From Acidovorax sp. RAC01 (GTDB lineage: Bacteria > Pseudomonadota > Gammaproteobacteria > Burkholderiales > Burkholderiaceae_C): 64,000 nt of DNA. Position 1 is the first letter of the stretch; the number at the start of each line of letters is the position of its first letter. The stretch lies in the NCBI RefSeq assembly GCF_001714725.1, contig NZ_CP016447.1, forward strand, positions 2,867,001 through 2,931,000, given 5' to 3'. Positions 25,649 through 34,476 of this stretch are shown here, piece after piece. The position numbers and the translations under genes were made by a program. Below the pieces are notes generated by a model that searched no databases, was not told where the DNA came from, and saw only the letters and a program-made list of their open reading frames with translations.

Positions 25649-26668
25649 GTGAAACACATTATAGGGGCCAAACCCCCATCGGACCGTACCGGGGCAGCCC
25701 CGGCGCCGGCGGCACGGATGGTCGAGGTGGATGAAGACTCGGCCGGGCAGCGGCTGGACAACTTTTTGATACGCCACCTCAAGGGCGTGCCCAAAACCCA
25801 CGTCTACCGCATCATCCGCAGCGGTGAGGTGCGCATCAACAAGGGCCGCGCCAGCGCCGACACGCGGGTGGAAGCCGGTGACCTGGTGCGCCTGCCGCCC
25901 GTGCGCATCTCCGACAAGGTGGCCGAGAAGGCCGAGCGCCCGGCGCCGGCGCGCGAATTCCCGATCCTGCTGGAAGACGAGCACCTGATCGCGCTGGACA
26001 AGCCTGCGGGCGTGGCCGTGCATGGCGGCAGCGGGGTGAGCTTCGGCGTGATCGAGCAACTGCGCCAGGCCCGCCCGCAGGCGCGGTTTCTGGAGCTGGT
26101 GCACAGGCTGGACCGTGAGACATCGGGCATCCTGCTGGTGGCCAAGAAGCGCTCGGCCCTGACGCACCTGCAGGACCAGTTCCGCGAGCGCGAGACCGGC
26201 AAGACGTATCTGGCGCTGGTGACCGGGACCTGGCCAGCCAACAAGAAGGTGGTCGATCTGCCGTTGCACAAATACCTGCAGGCCGACGGGGAGCGCCGGG
26301 TGCGCGTGACCACGGCCGACGACCCGGACGGGATGCGCTCCATCACCCTGGTCAAGGTGCGCAGCACGATGGCCGCCCGGCAGGCGCAGGGGCTGCCCGC
26401 CATGTCGCTGCTCGAAGTCACGATCAAGACGGGCCGTACTCACCAGATCCGGGTGCACCTGGCCAGCCAGGGCCACGGCATCGTGGGCGACGATAAATAC
26501 GGCGATTTCGACCTCAACAAGCGCCTGCAGAAGCTGGGGATGAAGCGCATGTTCCTGCATGCCTGGCGGTTACAGTTCAACCACCCTGCCACCGGCGAGC
26601 GCGTCGCGCTCAATGCCGAATTGCCGCCCGAACTGTCCGAGTTTCTGCCCCCGCCTGACAAGGCGTAA
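25649..26668 (+). CDS. rluC: 23S rRNA pseudouridine synthase, RluC/RluD family
   Basis: A 339-residue enzyme that turns uridines in 23S rRNA into pseudouridine. It has an N-terminal S4 RNA-binding domain (about 25-85, from RLDNFLIRHL to RVEAGDLVRLP) and the catalytic domain with motif HRLDRETSGILLVAKK, whose Asp is the nucleophile (about residue 157). RTHQIRVHL near the C-terminus is also a family motif. RluC rather than RluD is suggested by its usual position beside rne. Start GTG 25649 is chosen as the first with a plausible leader; GTG 25589 and ATG 25718 remain possible. The HAD gene follows after 11 bases. Confidence 0.92.
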   Translation: MKHIIGAKPPSDRTGAAPAPAARMVEVDEDSAGQRLDNFLIRHLKGVPKTHVYRIIRSGEVRINKGRASADTRVEAGDLVRLPPVRISDKVAEKAERPAPAREFPILLEDEHLIALDKPAGVAVHGGSGVSFGVIEQLRQARPQARFLELVHRLDRETSGILLVAKKRSALTHLQDQFRERETGKTYLALVTGTWPANKKVVDLPLHKYLQADGERRVRVTTADDPDGMRSITLVKVRSTMAARQAQGLPAMSLLEVTIKTGRTHQIRVHLASQGHGIVGDDKYGDFDLNKRLQKLGMKRMFLHAWRLQFNHPATGERVALNAELPPELSEFLPPPDKA

Positions 26669-26679
26669 CCCGCTCTGCC

Positions 26680-27354
26680 ATGCCTGCCACCAAATCCCGT
26701 TCGCGCCGTTTTGATCTCATAGCCTTTGACTGGGATGGCACCCTGTTTGACTCCACCGCCATCATCGTGCGCTGCATCCAGTCGGCGGTGCGGGATGTGG
26801 GCGGTACGGTGCCCACTGACAAGGAAGCCTCCTACGTCATCGGCATGGGCCTGATGCAGGCGCTGGCCCACGCCGCGCCCGATGTGCCGCCCGAGAAATA
26901 CACCGAGCTGGGCAACCGCTACCGTTTTCACTACATCCAGCACCAGGATGACCTGAGCCTGTTCGATGGCGTACTGCCGCTGCTGGCCGATCTGCGTGAG
27001 CATGGGCATCTGCTGGCGGTGGCCACGGGCAAAAGCCGCCGCGGGCTGGACGAGGCCCTGCATTCAGTCGACCTGCGCGGCGTTTTTGATGGGTCGCGCA
27101 CGGCCGACCAGACGGCGGGCAAGCCGCATCCCCTGATGCTCAAGGAACTGATGGCCGAATTCGACGTGCCGCCCGAGCGGGTGCTGATGATCGGCGACAC
27201 CACCCATGATTTGCAGATGGCGGTGAATGCCGGTTGTGCGAGCCTGGGCGTGAGCTACGGCGCGCATGAGCCCGATGCTTTCCATGCGCTCCGTCCGTTG
27301 TTCATTGCGCATTCGGTGCGCGAGATGCATGACTGGCTGCTGGAAAACGCCTGA
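26680..27354 (+). CDS. HAD-family hydrolase (phosphoglycolate-phosphatase-like)
   Basis: A 224-residue cytoplasmic phosphatase. HAD motif I is FDWDGTLFDST (nucleophile Asp and acid Asp, about residues 16-18), motif II is the Thr in VATGKSRRGL, motif III the Lys in GKPHPLM, and motif IV GDTTHDLQMAVNAG. A four-helix cap lies between motifs I and II, as in Gph. It likely removes phosphate from a small metabolite such as 2-phosphoglycolate. It is placed tightly between rluC and a Rieske gene, an order common in related genomes. Confidence 0.88.
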   Translation: MPATKSRSRRFDLIAFDWDGTLFDSTAIIVRCIQSAVRDVGGTVPTDKEASYVIGMGLMQALAHAAPDVPPEKYTELGNRYRFHYIQHQDDLSLFDGVLPLLADLREHGHLLAVATGKSRRGLDEALHSVDLRGVFDGSRTADQTAGKPHPLMLKELMAEFDVPPERVLMIGDTTHDLQMAVNAGCASLGVSYGAHEPDAFHALRPLFIAHSVREMHDWLLENA

Positions 27355-27390
27355 GCGTTGTCGCGTTGCCAAACCACTCGGCTTGTTTCC

Positions 27391-27765
27391 ATGACTTCGT
27401 ACGGACTGAAAGTCGCTTTGTGCAACAGTGGCGACCTCCTGGATGGGGGCGACGCCGTGCCCTTTGACGTGGTCTACGCCGGGCAAACCTGCCGCGCATT
27501 TGCCATCCGCTTTCGCGGGGTGCCGCATGCGTATCTGAACCGCTGCACGCACGTGGCCATGGAAATGGACTACCAACCCAACCGGTTTTTTGACGACACC
27601 GGCAACTGGCTGCTGTGCGCCACTCATGGAGCTGCCTACCAGCCAACCACCGGTGCATGTGCGGGCGGACCGTGCCGGGGTGGGCTGGTGAAAATTGCCC
27701 TGACGGAAAGTGATGGTGTGGTGCACTGGCATACTGACCACCCGTTGCAACCTGTCGAGTTTTAG
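27391..27765 (+). CDS. Rieske [2Fe-2S] protein
   Basis: A 124-residue protein with one Rieske domain. The cluster ligands are Cys and His in CTHVAMEMD and Cys and His in LLCATHGAAYQ, spaced as in Rieske ferredoxins. It has no signal peptide or membrane segment and is therefore a cytoplasmic electron carrier. It follows the HAD gene by 36 bases and precedes an SppA-like peptidase gene, so it is probably in an operon with them. No oxygenase is nearby; its partner is unknown. Confidence 0.87.
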   Translation: MTSYGLKVALCNSGDLLDGGDAVPFDVVYAGQTCRAFAIRFRGVPHAYLNRCTHVAMEMDYQPNRFFDDTGNWLLCATHGAAYQPTTGACAGGPCRGGLVKIALTESDGVVHWHTDHPLQPVEF

Positions 27766-27867
27766 CCAACGCCAGATGGTTAACCCGGATGCGCAAGCAT
27801 TTGCAGCAGTGAATTCCACTGGCGTGGACAGCAGCCATTTGCCGCGGCAAGCCCGCAGCTCACCGAT

Positions 27868-28914
27868 ATGACCGATCCCCAAAACCCCGGTTCGTCCGGT
27901 TTTGATCCAAAAACCAATCCAGCGCCCGACCTGTGGGCGTCTGCAGCTACACAATCAGGAGCACCTGTGAGCGATTCATCGCGTGAACCCGGCTGGGAAC
28001 GTGCCACACTGGAAAAGCTGGCCTTTGCGGCCCTGAACGAGCAGCGCAGCGCGCGCCGCTGGAAAATTTTCTTCCGTCTGGCGTGGCTGGCGGTGATTGC
28101 CGCGGTGCTGTTCGCCGCGCTGCGACAGACGGCCCCCAGCGCCACCAAGACGGGTCCGCACACGGCGGTGGTCGACATCAAGGGCGAAATCGCCTCGGGT
28201 GCCGAGGCCAGTGCCGAGTTTGTGGTGGCTGCCATGCGCAGTGCGCTGGAAGACGAAGGTTCCATGGCACTGGTGCTGCTGATCAATTCGCCGGGCGGCA
28301 GCCCGGTGCAGGCGGGCATCATCAACGATGAGATCGTGCGCCTGAAAGCCAAGCACAACAAGCCAATCTATGCCGTGGTGGAAGAGACCTGCGCATCGGC
28401 TGCTTACTACATTGCGGCCGCCGCAGACGACATCTTTGTGGACAAGGCCAGCATTGTGGGCAGCATTGGCGTGCTGATGGATGGCTTTGGCTTCACCGGC
28501 ACCATGGAAAAACTGGGTGTGGAGCGCCGCCTGCTCACCGCGGGTGAGAACAAAGGCTTTCTCGACCCCTTCAGCCCGCAGACTGAAAAGCAGCGTGCCT
28601 ACGCCCAGACGATGCTCGACCAGATCCACCAGCAGTTCATCGCCGTGGTCAAGGCCGGCCGTGGCGACCGCCTCAAGCCCACGCCCGAAACCTTCAGCGG
28701 CCTGTTCTGGACCGGCCAGCAGGCCGTGGAGATGGGCCTGGCGGACAAGCTGGGCAACCTGGACTACGTGGCGCGCGAGGTGGTGAAGGCTGAGGACATC
28801 ATCGACTACACCCGCCGCGACAACGTGGCCGAGCGCCTGGTCAAGCGCTTTGGCGCTGCCATGGGTGTGGGTGCAGCGAAATCGCTGGCGCTGTCAGGGC
28901 CGCAGCTCCGGTAA
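27868..28914 (+). CDS. SppA-like S49 family membrane peptidase
   Basis: A 348-residue protein: cytoplasmic N-terminal region of about 70 residues, one membrane segment (about 71-86, IFFRLAWLAVIAAVLFAAL), then a periplasm-facing S49 domain. The catalytic Ser lies in ETCASAAYYIAAAADDI and the Lys in ENKGFLDPFSP, the Ser-Lys pair of signal-peptide peptidase A. It is about the length of the single-domain form. It should cut signal peptides left in the membrane. The NSPGGSP motif is the usual oxyanion and substrate loop. A bidirectional terminator follows. Confidence 0.9.
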   Translation: MTDPQNPGSSGFDPKTNPAPDLWASAATQSGAPVSDSSREPGWERATLEKLAFAALNEQRSARRWKIFFRLAWLAVIAAVLFAALRQTAPSATKTGPHTAVVDIKGEIASGAEASAEFVVAAMRSALEDEGSMALVLLINSPGGSPVQAGIINDEIVRLKAKHNKPIYAVVEETCASAAYYIAAAADDIFVDKASIVGSIGVLMDGFGFTGTMEKLGVERRLLTAGENKGFLDPFSPQTEKQRAYAQTMLDQIHQQFIAVVKAGRGDRLKPTPETFSGLFWTGQQAVEMGLADKLGNLDYVAREVVKAEDIIDYTRRDNVAERLVKRFGAAMGVGAAKSLALSGPQLR

Positions 28915-28978
28915 CTGGTTTTCAAAGCGAGGTGCGCTGAATGCCTGCGTTGCCTGCGCCGGGCAAACGGCCCTACCA

Positions 28979-29010
28979 AAACCCCGATGGCTTGCGCTAC
29001 CGGGGTTTTT
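28979..29010 (+). terminator. Bidirectional Rho-independent terminator between sppA and the RsmI-like gene
   Basis: AAACCCCG (28979-28986) pairs with CGGGGTTT (29001-29008), with a T-run on the right and an A-run on the left. It lies between two convergent genes and can serve both. Confidence 0.75.
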
Positions 29011-29066
29011 CTTTGGGTCGGCGATGGCCATTGCCTGCCGGCGTAGCGCCTTGCCTTGGCTGATGA

Positions 29067-29852
29067 CTAGCGGCCCAGCGCGAACACCACCGGGGTCCGG
29101 TTGTCGGGGGTGAAGGGCTGCTGGCGCCACTGGTGAACGGGCTGGCTCTGTACCCGGGCCTGCGCCAGGGTAAGCCCACTGGCCAAGGCAAGGCGGGTGT
29201 GGGGCTGCAACCCCTGCACCAGCGCCTGCCAGATGGCAGCGTTCCGGTAGGGCGTTTCGATAAACAGTTGCGTCTGGCCCGTCTTGTGAGTCAGGGCTTC
29301 AAGTTCTTTGATGCGGTGCTGCCGATCCTGGCTGTCTTGCGGCAGGTAGCCCACGAACGCAAAATTCTGGCCGTTGAGCCCGCTGGCGGCCAGGGCCAGC
29401 AGCAACGAAACCGGGCCCACCAGCGGCACCACGGCAATGCCCAGGTCATGCGCGGCGCGCACCACCGATGACCCCGGGTCGGCCACGGCGGGCATGCCGG
29501 CCTCGCTCACCAGCCCCATGTCCTGGCCACCCAGCGCTGCGGCCAGCAAAGGGCGGGCGTCGAACGGAGCAGACCCCTTGTCGCCATGATCGCCTTTCTT
29601 GTGGACTTCACGCGGCAGTTCGGTAATGACCTGCTGCTGCAGCGGCGCGGCCAGCGGGTGCACCGCGTCGATGCGCTTGAGGTAGGCACGTGTGCTCTTG
29701 GCGTTCTCGCAGATCCAGTGGGTCAGGCGCGAGGCAGTCTGTAGCGTGCCCGAGGGCAGGGCGTCTTCCAGAGGGGCCTGCCCGTCACAGCCAAAATCCA
29801 GCGGTGCGGGCACCAGATACAGCGTGCCGGGTCGCGTCGGGCTGCTGTTCAT
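29067..29852 (-). CDS. SAM-dependent methyltransferase, RsmI/tetrapyrrole-methylase fold
   Basis: A 261-residue protein with the fold of RsmI, which methylates the 2'-O of C1402 in 16S rRNA. Visible marks are GTLYLVPAPLDF at the start, MGLVSEAGMPAVADPGS (SAM site, about 112-128) and the VVPLVGPVSLLLALAASGL helix. It is shorter and more diverged than true RsmI, so it is probably the paralogous SAM methyltransferase often found beside maf. The start overlaps the maf stop by four bases (ATGA), so both are made from one mRNA. The substrate is not established. Confidence 0.82.
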   Translation of the reverse strand: MNSSPTRPGTLYLVPAPLDFGCDGQAPLEDALPSGTLQTASRLTHWICENAKSTRAYLKRIDAVHPLAAPLQQQVITELPREVHKKGDHGDKGSAPFDARPLLAAALGGQDMGLVSEAGMPAVADPGSSVVRAAHDLGIAVVPLVGPVSLLLALAASGLNGQNFAFVGYLPQDSQDRQHRIKELEALTHKTGQTQLFIETPYRNAAIWQALVQGLQPHTRLALASGLTLAQARVQSQPVHQWRQQPFTPDNRTPVVFALGR

Positions 29853-30448
29853 GGCAGCACCAGCCCTGCGGCGCGGAGCATTTTGCAGGTGCGGATCAGG
29901 GGCAGGCCAATGAGCGCGGTCGGGTCGTCGCTCTCGATGGCATCGAGCAGTGCGATGCCAAGCCCCTCGCTTTTGGCGCTCCCAGCGCAGTCGTAGGGCT
30001 GCTCGGCGCGCAGGTAGCGTTCTATCTCGTCGTCGTTCAGGTCGCGGAATTTGACGCGTACAAGGGCTGCGTCGACCTGCTCGAAGCCCGTGGCGGCACA
30101 CACCACGGCGAGCGCGGTATGAAACACCACGGTTTGGCCGCGCATCTGCCGCAGTTGCTCCACCGCGCGGTCATGGTGGCCGGGTTTGCCGAGCGGGGCG
30201 CCATGCAGATCGGCGACCTGATCAGAACCGATGACGACCGCTTCGGGGTACTGCGCTGAAACGGCATGGGCCTTGGCCAGTGCCAGACGCAGGGCCAGGG
30301 TGCCCGGGGCTTCTTCGGCAGCCGGGGTCTCATCGACATCAGGGGCTGCCACCGAGAACGGAACGTTAAGCCGCTGGAGCAATTCGCGCCTGTAACGGGA
30401 GGTGGAGCCCAATACCAGGGATCGTTGCAGGGGGGAGGATGGGTGCAT
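29849..30448 (-). CDS. maf: Maf-family nucleotide pyrophosphatase (YceF-like)
   Basis: A 199-residue enzyme that hydrolyses unusual nucleoside triphosphates such as m7GTP, preventing their use in RNA or DNA. The family start LVLGSTSRYRRELL (substrate binding) and the VIGSDQVADLHG block with the catalytic Asp are present. Position beside yceD-rpmF-plsX-fab matches the E. coli yceF locus, which favours the m7GTP-specific type. It is divergent from yceD with start codons only 26 bases apart, so the promoter of each gene must overlap the other's coding start or leader. Confidence 0.92.
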   Translation of the reverse strand: MHPSSPLQRSLVLGSTSRYRRELLQRLNVPFSVAAPDVDETPAAEEAPGTLALRLALAKAHAVSAQYPEAVVIGSDQVADLHGAPLGKPGHHDRAVEQLRQMRGQTVVFHTALAVVCAATGFEQVDAALVRVKFRDLNDDEIERYLRAEQPYDCAGSAKSEGLGIALLDAIESDDPTALIGLPLIRTCKMLRAAGLVLP

Positions 30449-30473
30449 GCGCCGATTCTCTTACACTGCCGTC

Positions 30474-31022
30474 ATGACCAAGGAATTCTCCGCACAGCGA
30501 CTCGATGTCAAGGCCTTTGCACAGGCGGGCGCCAAGCTGGCTGGGCACGACTCCTTGCTGAAGTACGAGCGTCTGGCGCTGGAAGCCAAGGGCCTGCACC
30601 CCGACCTGCTGGTGGACTGGCAGGCAGAAGGTGAACTGCGCACCGCATTGGGCGGCATGAGTCAGGTATGGCTGCATCTGAAGGTGCGGGCCATCTTCCC
30701 CATGGAATGCCAGCGTTGCCTGACACCCGTGGACATTCCCCTTGAGGTGGACCGTGCGTTCCGCTTCGTGGCCGACGAGGCGACAGCCGAGGCGCTGGAC
30801 GACGAGAGCGAGGAAGACCTGCTGGCGATGAGCCGGGAGTTCGATCTGCGCGAACTCATCGAAGACGAGTTGCTGATGGCGCTGCCGGTCGTGCCCAAGC
30901 ACGACGAGTGCCCGACAGCAGTCCCTCTGGCGTCGTCCGATGACGATTTTGAAGAAGCCAGCGCCGTCAAACCCAATCCGTTTGCCGCGCTGGCAGGCCT
31001 GCGCAAGGACGGCAAGTCCTGA
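30474..31022 (+). CDS. yceD: DUF177 protein YceD
   Basis: A 182-residue protein of the YceD family, needed in some bacteria for normal 23S rRNA accumulation. The conserved centre CQRCLTPVDIPLEVDRAFRFV (about 84-105) and the acidic segment before FDLRELIEDELLMALP are present. It is placed immediately before rpmF, as nearly everywhere in proteobacteria. ATG at 30474 gives the standard N-terminus MTKEFSAQRLDVKAFAQ. ATG at 30447 has a stronger GGGGGGAGG site, but it overlaps the maf start and would add nine unusual residues. Confidence 0.9.
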   Translation: MTKEFSAQRLDVKAFAQAGAKLAGHDSLLKYERLALEAKGLHPDLLVDWQAEGELRTALGGMSQVWLHLKVRAIFPMECQRCLTPVDIPLEVDRAFRFVADEATAEALDDESEEDLLAMSREFDLRELIEDELLMALPVVPKHDECPTAVPLASSDDDFEEASAVKPNPFAALAGLRKDGKS

Positions 31023-31147
31023 CAGCTGCGCCGGTTTGACCGGGGCCAAAAATCATTTGGGTTATAATCGAGGGCTTCGCGCGAATCCCCTCGTGTCTTA
31101 ATGGGCTGATCGCGTTTTTACCAACCTATTCAAGACCAGGAGCCATC

Positions 31148-31330
31148 ATGGCCGTTCAGCAAAACAAAAAGTCCCCTTCCAAGCGCGGCATGCACCGTTC
31201 GCACAACGCCCTGAATGTGCCCGGCATTGCCGTGGAGCCCACCACCGGCGAAACGCATCTGCGTCACCACATCAGCCCCAACGGTTTCTACCGTGGCCGT
31301 CAGGTGCTCAAGAACAAGTCTGAAGCCTGA
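31148..31330 (+). CDS. rpmF: 50S ribosomal protein L32
   Basis: A 60-residue ribosomal protein with the typical start [20 protein letters not shown] and a basic C-terminus. The cysteines of zinc-binding L32 are absent, as in proteobacterial forms. AGGAG lies before the start. A TATAAT element at 31063-31068 may be the -10 of its own promoter. It is followed by a terminator-like hairpin before plsX. Confidence 0.98.
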   Translation: MAVQQNKKSPSKRGMHRSHNALNVPGIAVEPTTGETHLRHHISPNGFYRGRQVLKNKSEA

Positions 31331-31346
31331 CTTTCGCCCCATCCAG

Positions 31347-31386
31347 AGGCCCGTGGCTACTTCCAAGGTAGCGCGGGCCTTTGTTT
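31347..31386 (+). terminator. Terminator or attenuator between rpmF and plsX
   Basis: AGGCCCG-TGGCTAC pairs with GTAGC-GCGGGCCT (about 31347-31380) and is followed by TTGTTTT. It could let much more L32 mRNA than plsX mRNA be made from one promoter. Confidence 0.65.
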
Positions 31387-31437
31387 TGACCGTTGCATTC
31401 ATCTCCTGGCCAACATGGCCAGCCGGACAAGTCGCCC

Positions 31438-32490
31438 ATGATCACACTGGCTGTTGACTGCATGGGGGGCGACCACGGCCCCCGCGTCACGCTCGCGGCG
31501 TGCCGTCAGTTCCTAGACCACCATCCTGATGCCCACCTGCTGCTGGTCGGCCTGACGGACAGTCTCAAAGCGTTCTCCCACGACCGGGCGACCCTGGTTG
31601 CGGCCTCCGAAGTCGTTGCCATGGACGATCCGGTGGAAGTCGCCCTGCGCAAGAAGAAGGATTCTTCAATGCGGGTCGCCATTCAGCAGGTCAAGGACGG
31701 TACGGCCGCGGCTGCGGTTTCTGCCGGCAACACCGGTGCGCTCATGGCAATTGCGCGCTACCTCCTCAAGACGCTGGACGGCATTGACCGCCCCGCCATT
31801 GCCACGCAGATGCCCAACGCCAAGGGCGGAGCCACGACGGTGCTCGACCTGGGTGCGAACGTGGATTGTTCGGCCGAACACCTGCTGCAGTTTGCTGTCA
31901 TGGGCTCGGCCCTGGTCTCGGTACTCAATGACGGTGGTGAGCCTACCGTTGGGCTGCTCAACATTGGCGAAGAAGCCATCAAGGGCAGCGAAGTGATCAA
32001 AAAGGCCGGTGAACTGCTTCGATCTGCCGGGAACGCGGGTGATCTTAACTTTGTGGGCAATGTGGAAGGCAACGACATTTTCAAGGGCGTGGTCGATATC
32101 GTTGTGTGTGACGGTTTTGTGGGCAATGTGGCGCTCAAAGCCAGCGAAGGGGTTGCCACCATGATCATCGGTGGCCTGAAAGCTGAGTTTTCGCGCAACA
32201 TCTTCACCAAAATCGCCGCTATTGCCGCTTATCCGATCCTAAAAGCGCTGATGAAGCGCATGGACTACCGTCGCTACAACGGTGCGGCCCTTTTGGGGCT
32301 GCGCGGACTGGTATTCAAGAGCCATGGTTCCGCGGACGCGATGGCCTTCGAGCAGGCTTTGAACCGGGCGTATGATGCAGCCCGCAACAACCTGCTCGAC
32401 CGTGTCCGGACCCGGATTGCGCATGCGGCGCCCCTTCTGGCTCCCGCCGATGCCCAGCCCCAGCCTGGCCTTGCGGCGGCGACACATTGA
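31438..32490 (+). CDS. plsX: Phosphate acyltransferase PlsX
   Basis: A 350-residue enzyme that makes acyl-phosphate from acyl-ACP, the first step toward phosphatidic acid. The start [15 protein letters not shown] is the family hallmark, followed by [13 protein letters not shown] and the [10 protein letters not shown] block. It is peripheral to the inner membrane. Its stop codon shares a base with the fabH start (TGATG), so the two are translationally coupled. Confidence 0.97.
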   Translation: MITLAVDCMGGDHGPRVTLAACRQFLDHHPDAHLLLVGLTDSLKAFSHDRATLVAASEVVAMDDPVEVALRKKKDSSMRVAIQQVKDGTAAAAVSAGNTGALMAIARYLLKTLDGIDRPAIATQMPNAKGGATTVLDLGANVDCSAEHLLQFAVMGSALVSVLNDGGEPTVGLLNIGEEAIKGSEVIKKAGELLRSAGNAGDLNFVGNVEGNDIFKGVVDIVVCDGFVGNVALKASEGVATMIIGGLKAEFSRNIFTKIAAIAAYPILKALMKRMDYRRYNGAALLGLRGLVFKSHGSADAMAFEQALNRAYDAARNNLLDRVRTRIAHAAPLLAPADAQPQPGLAAATH

Positions 32491-33467
32491 TGAGACGTTA
32501 CTCCCGCATTACCGGTACCGGCAGTTACCTGCCTCCCCGTCGCCTGACCAACGCCGATCTCGTGGCCGAGCTGGCCGAACGCGGCGTTGAAACCTCTGAT
32601 GAATGGATCGTGGAGCGCACCGGTATCCGTGCGCGCCACTTTGCGGCCCCCGATGTGGCCAGCAGTGATCTGGGCCTGGAGGCTGCGCGCAATGCGATTG
32701 CAGCGGCTGGCCTTCAGCCATCGGACATCGATCTCATCATCGTGGCCACTTCGACACCTGACATGGTGTTTCCGTCGGCCGCGTGCATTCTGCAGCACAA
32801 GCTGGGGGCCAACGGCTGCCCTGCGTTCGATGTGCAGGCGGTGTGCAGTGGCTTCGTCTATGCGCTCGCGGTGGCAGATTCGATGATCCAGACCGGCGCC
32901 GCCAACCGTGCGCTCGTCGTGGGCGCCGAGGTGTTTAGCCGCATCCTGGACTTCAATGACCGGACCACGTGCGTGCTGTTTGGCGACGGTGCCGGGGCGG
33001 TGGTGCTGGAGGCGTCGGAGACGCCGGGCATTCTCTCCAGCGACCTGCATGCCGATGGCAAATATGTGGACATCCTGTGTGTCCCGGGCAATGTGTCGGG
33101 TGGCTCCGTGCTGGGTGATCCGGTTCTGAAGATGGACGGCCAGGCGGTGTTCAAGCTGGCAGTCGGGGTGCTGGAAAAGGCGGCCCACGCAGCACTTGCC
33201 AAGGCAGACCTCACCGAGGCGGACATCGACTGGCTCATTCCGCACCAGGCCAACATCCGCATCATGCAGGGCACGGCCCGCAAGTTGAAGATGTCGATGG
33301 ACAAGGTCGTTGTGACGGTGGACCAGCACGGCAACACGTCTGCTGCGTCCATCCCGCTCGCGCTGGACCATGCCGTCCGTTCGGGTCAGGTCAAGAAGGG
33401 CGATACCGTGTTGCTCGAAGGGGTGGGCGGCGGCTTCACCTGGGGCGCTGTGCTACTGAAAATGTAG
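32490..33467 (+). CDS. fabH: 3-oxoacyl-ACP synthase III
   Basis: A 325-residue enzyme that starts fatty-acid synthesis by joining acetyl-CoA with malonyl-ACP. The catalytic triad is complete: Cys119 (VQAVCSGF), His252 (IPHQAN), Asn282 (HGNTS). ATG at 32490 overlaps the plsX stop. The gene's TAG stop lies inside interspersed-repeat copy D, so the last few codons and the stop come from, or have merged with, the repeat. Confidence 0.97.
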   Translation: MRRYSRITGTGSYLPPRRLTNADLVAELAERGVETSDEWIVERTGIRARHFAAPDVASSDLGLEAARNAIAAAGLQPSDIDLIIVATSTPDMVFPSAACILQHKLGANGCPAFDVQAVCSGFVYALAVADSMIQTGAANRALVVGAEVFSRILDFNDRTTCVLFGDGAGAVVLEASETPGILSSDLHADGKYVDILCVPGNVSGGSVLGDPVLKMDGQAVFKLAVGVLEKAAHAALAKADLTEADIDWLIPHQANIRIMQGTARKLKMSMDKVVVTVDQHGNTSAASIPLALDHAVRSGQVKKGDTVLLEGVGGGFTWGAVLLKM

Positions 33468-33522
33468 CTATAGAGGCACTAGATACCTGCCCCTGGCGCT
33501 GTTTTGTTCCTATTTTTGCATT
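33452..33522 (+). repeat. Interspersed repeat, copy D (fabH 3' end)
   Basis: The core is GCTAC (33452-33456), seven bases, GTAGC (33464-33468). After 20 bases the second block is diverged (GCCCCTGGCGCTG), followed by a T-rich tail. The TAG in the right arm is the fabH stop codon. Confidence 0.6.
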
Positions 33523-33525
33523 CAC

Positions 33526-34476
33526 ATGAAGTCATTTGCATTTGTCTTCCCGGGCCAGGGCTCGCAGTCTGTTGGCATGCTGGATGGCTGGGCGGGTCAC
33601 CCTGCGGTGCTCGATACCGTTCGCGAGGCGTCTGACGCGCTGGGCGAAGACGTCGGCGCGCTGATCGCCCAGGGCCCCAAGGAGGTGTTGGCGCTGACCA
33701 CCAACACGCAGCCGGTGATGCTGGTGGCCGGCGTGGCTGCCTGGCGCGTGTGGCGTGCCGAGGGCGGTGCTGCGCCTGCGGCGGTGGCGGGTCACTCGTT
33801 GGGCGAGTATTCGGCGCTGGTTGCTGCTGGCGTGCTGAGCCTGTCGCAGGCTGCCCCGCTGGTCCGTCTTCGAGCCGCGGCCATGCAGGAAGCCGTGCCC
33901 GTGGGTGCCGGTGCGATGGCTGCCATTCTGGGCATGGACGCTGCGGGCGTGATCGCCGGTTGTGCCAGTGCTGTGGCCTCGTTCGGCGAGGGCTCGTCCG
34001 AGGTGGCCGAAGCCGTCAATTTCAACGATCCTTCGCAGACGGTCATCGCCGGAACCAAGGCGGGTGTCGAGAAGGCTTGCGAGTTACTGAAGGCCGCGGG
34101 TGCCAAGCGCGCGCTGCCGCTGCCCGTGTCGGCACCTTTTCATTCCAGCCTGATGCAGCCTGCGGCCGAGAAGCTGCGTGCTGCGCTGGCGGATGTTGCC
34201 CTGGCGGCCCCGCAGATTCCGGTGGTGAACAACGTGGATGTGGCCGTGGTGTCGGATGCGGCCGCCATTCGCGATGCCCTCTACCGGCAGGCCTTTGGCG
34301 CCGTACGCTGGGTGGAGTGCGTGCATGCGCTCAAGGCACGCGGTGTGACACACATCGTGGAGAGCGGTCCGGGCAAGGTGCTTGCCGGCCTCACGAAGCG
34401 CATCGATCCTGAACTTGTGGGCGTAGCCCTGTACGACACGGCCACGCTGGCCGAAACCCGGGAGCTGCTGGCATGA
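33526..34476 (+). CDS. fabD: Malonyl-CoA:ACP transacylase
   Basis: A 316-residue enzyme that loads malonyl units on ACP. The N-terminal FVFPGQGSQSVGM oxyanion loop, active Ser91 in GHSLGEYSAL and the His in SAPFHSSLM (about 203) are all present. It overlaps fabG by four bases (ATGA). It belongs to the plsX-fabH-fabD-fabG-acpP-fabF cluster, with the usual order. Confidence 0.97.
   Translation: MKSFAFVFPGQGSQSVGMLDGWAGHPAVLDTVREASDALGEDVGALIAQGPKEVLALTTNTQPVMLVAGVAAWRVWRAEGGAAPAAVAGHSLGEYSALVAAGVLSLSQAAPLVRLRAAAMQEAVPVGAGAMAAILGMDAAGVIAGCASAVASFGEGSSEVAEAVNFNDPSQTVIAGTKAGVEKACELLKAAGAKRALPLPVSAPFHSSLMQPAAEKLRAALADVALAAPQIPVVNNVDVAVVSDAAAIRDALYRQAFGAVRWVECVHALKARGVTHIVESGPGKVLAGLTKRIDPELVGVALYDTATLAETRELLA

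Noticed and set aside
31036..31068. A full sigma-70 promoter for rpmF (TTGACC with TATAAT)
   Set aside because: The two elements are 21 bases apart, too far for a normal promoter. Only the TATAAT element is mentioned as a possible -10.
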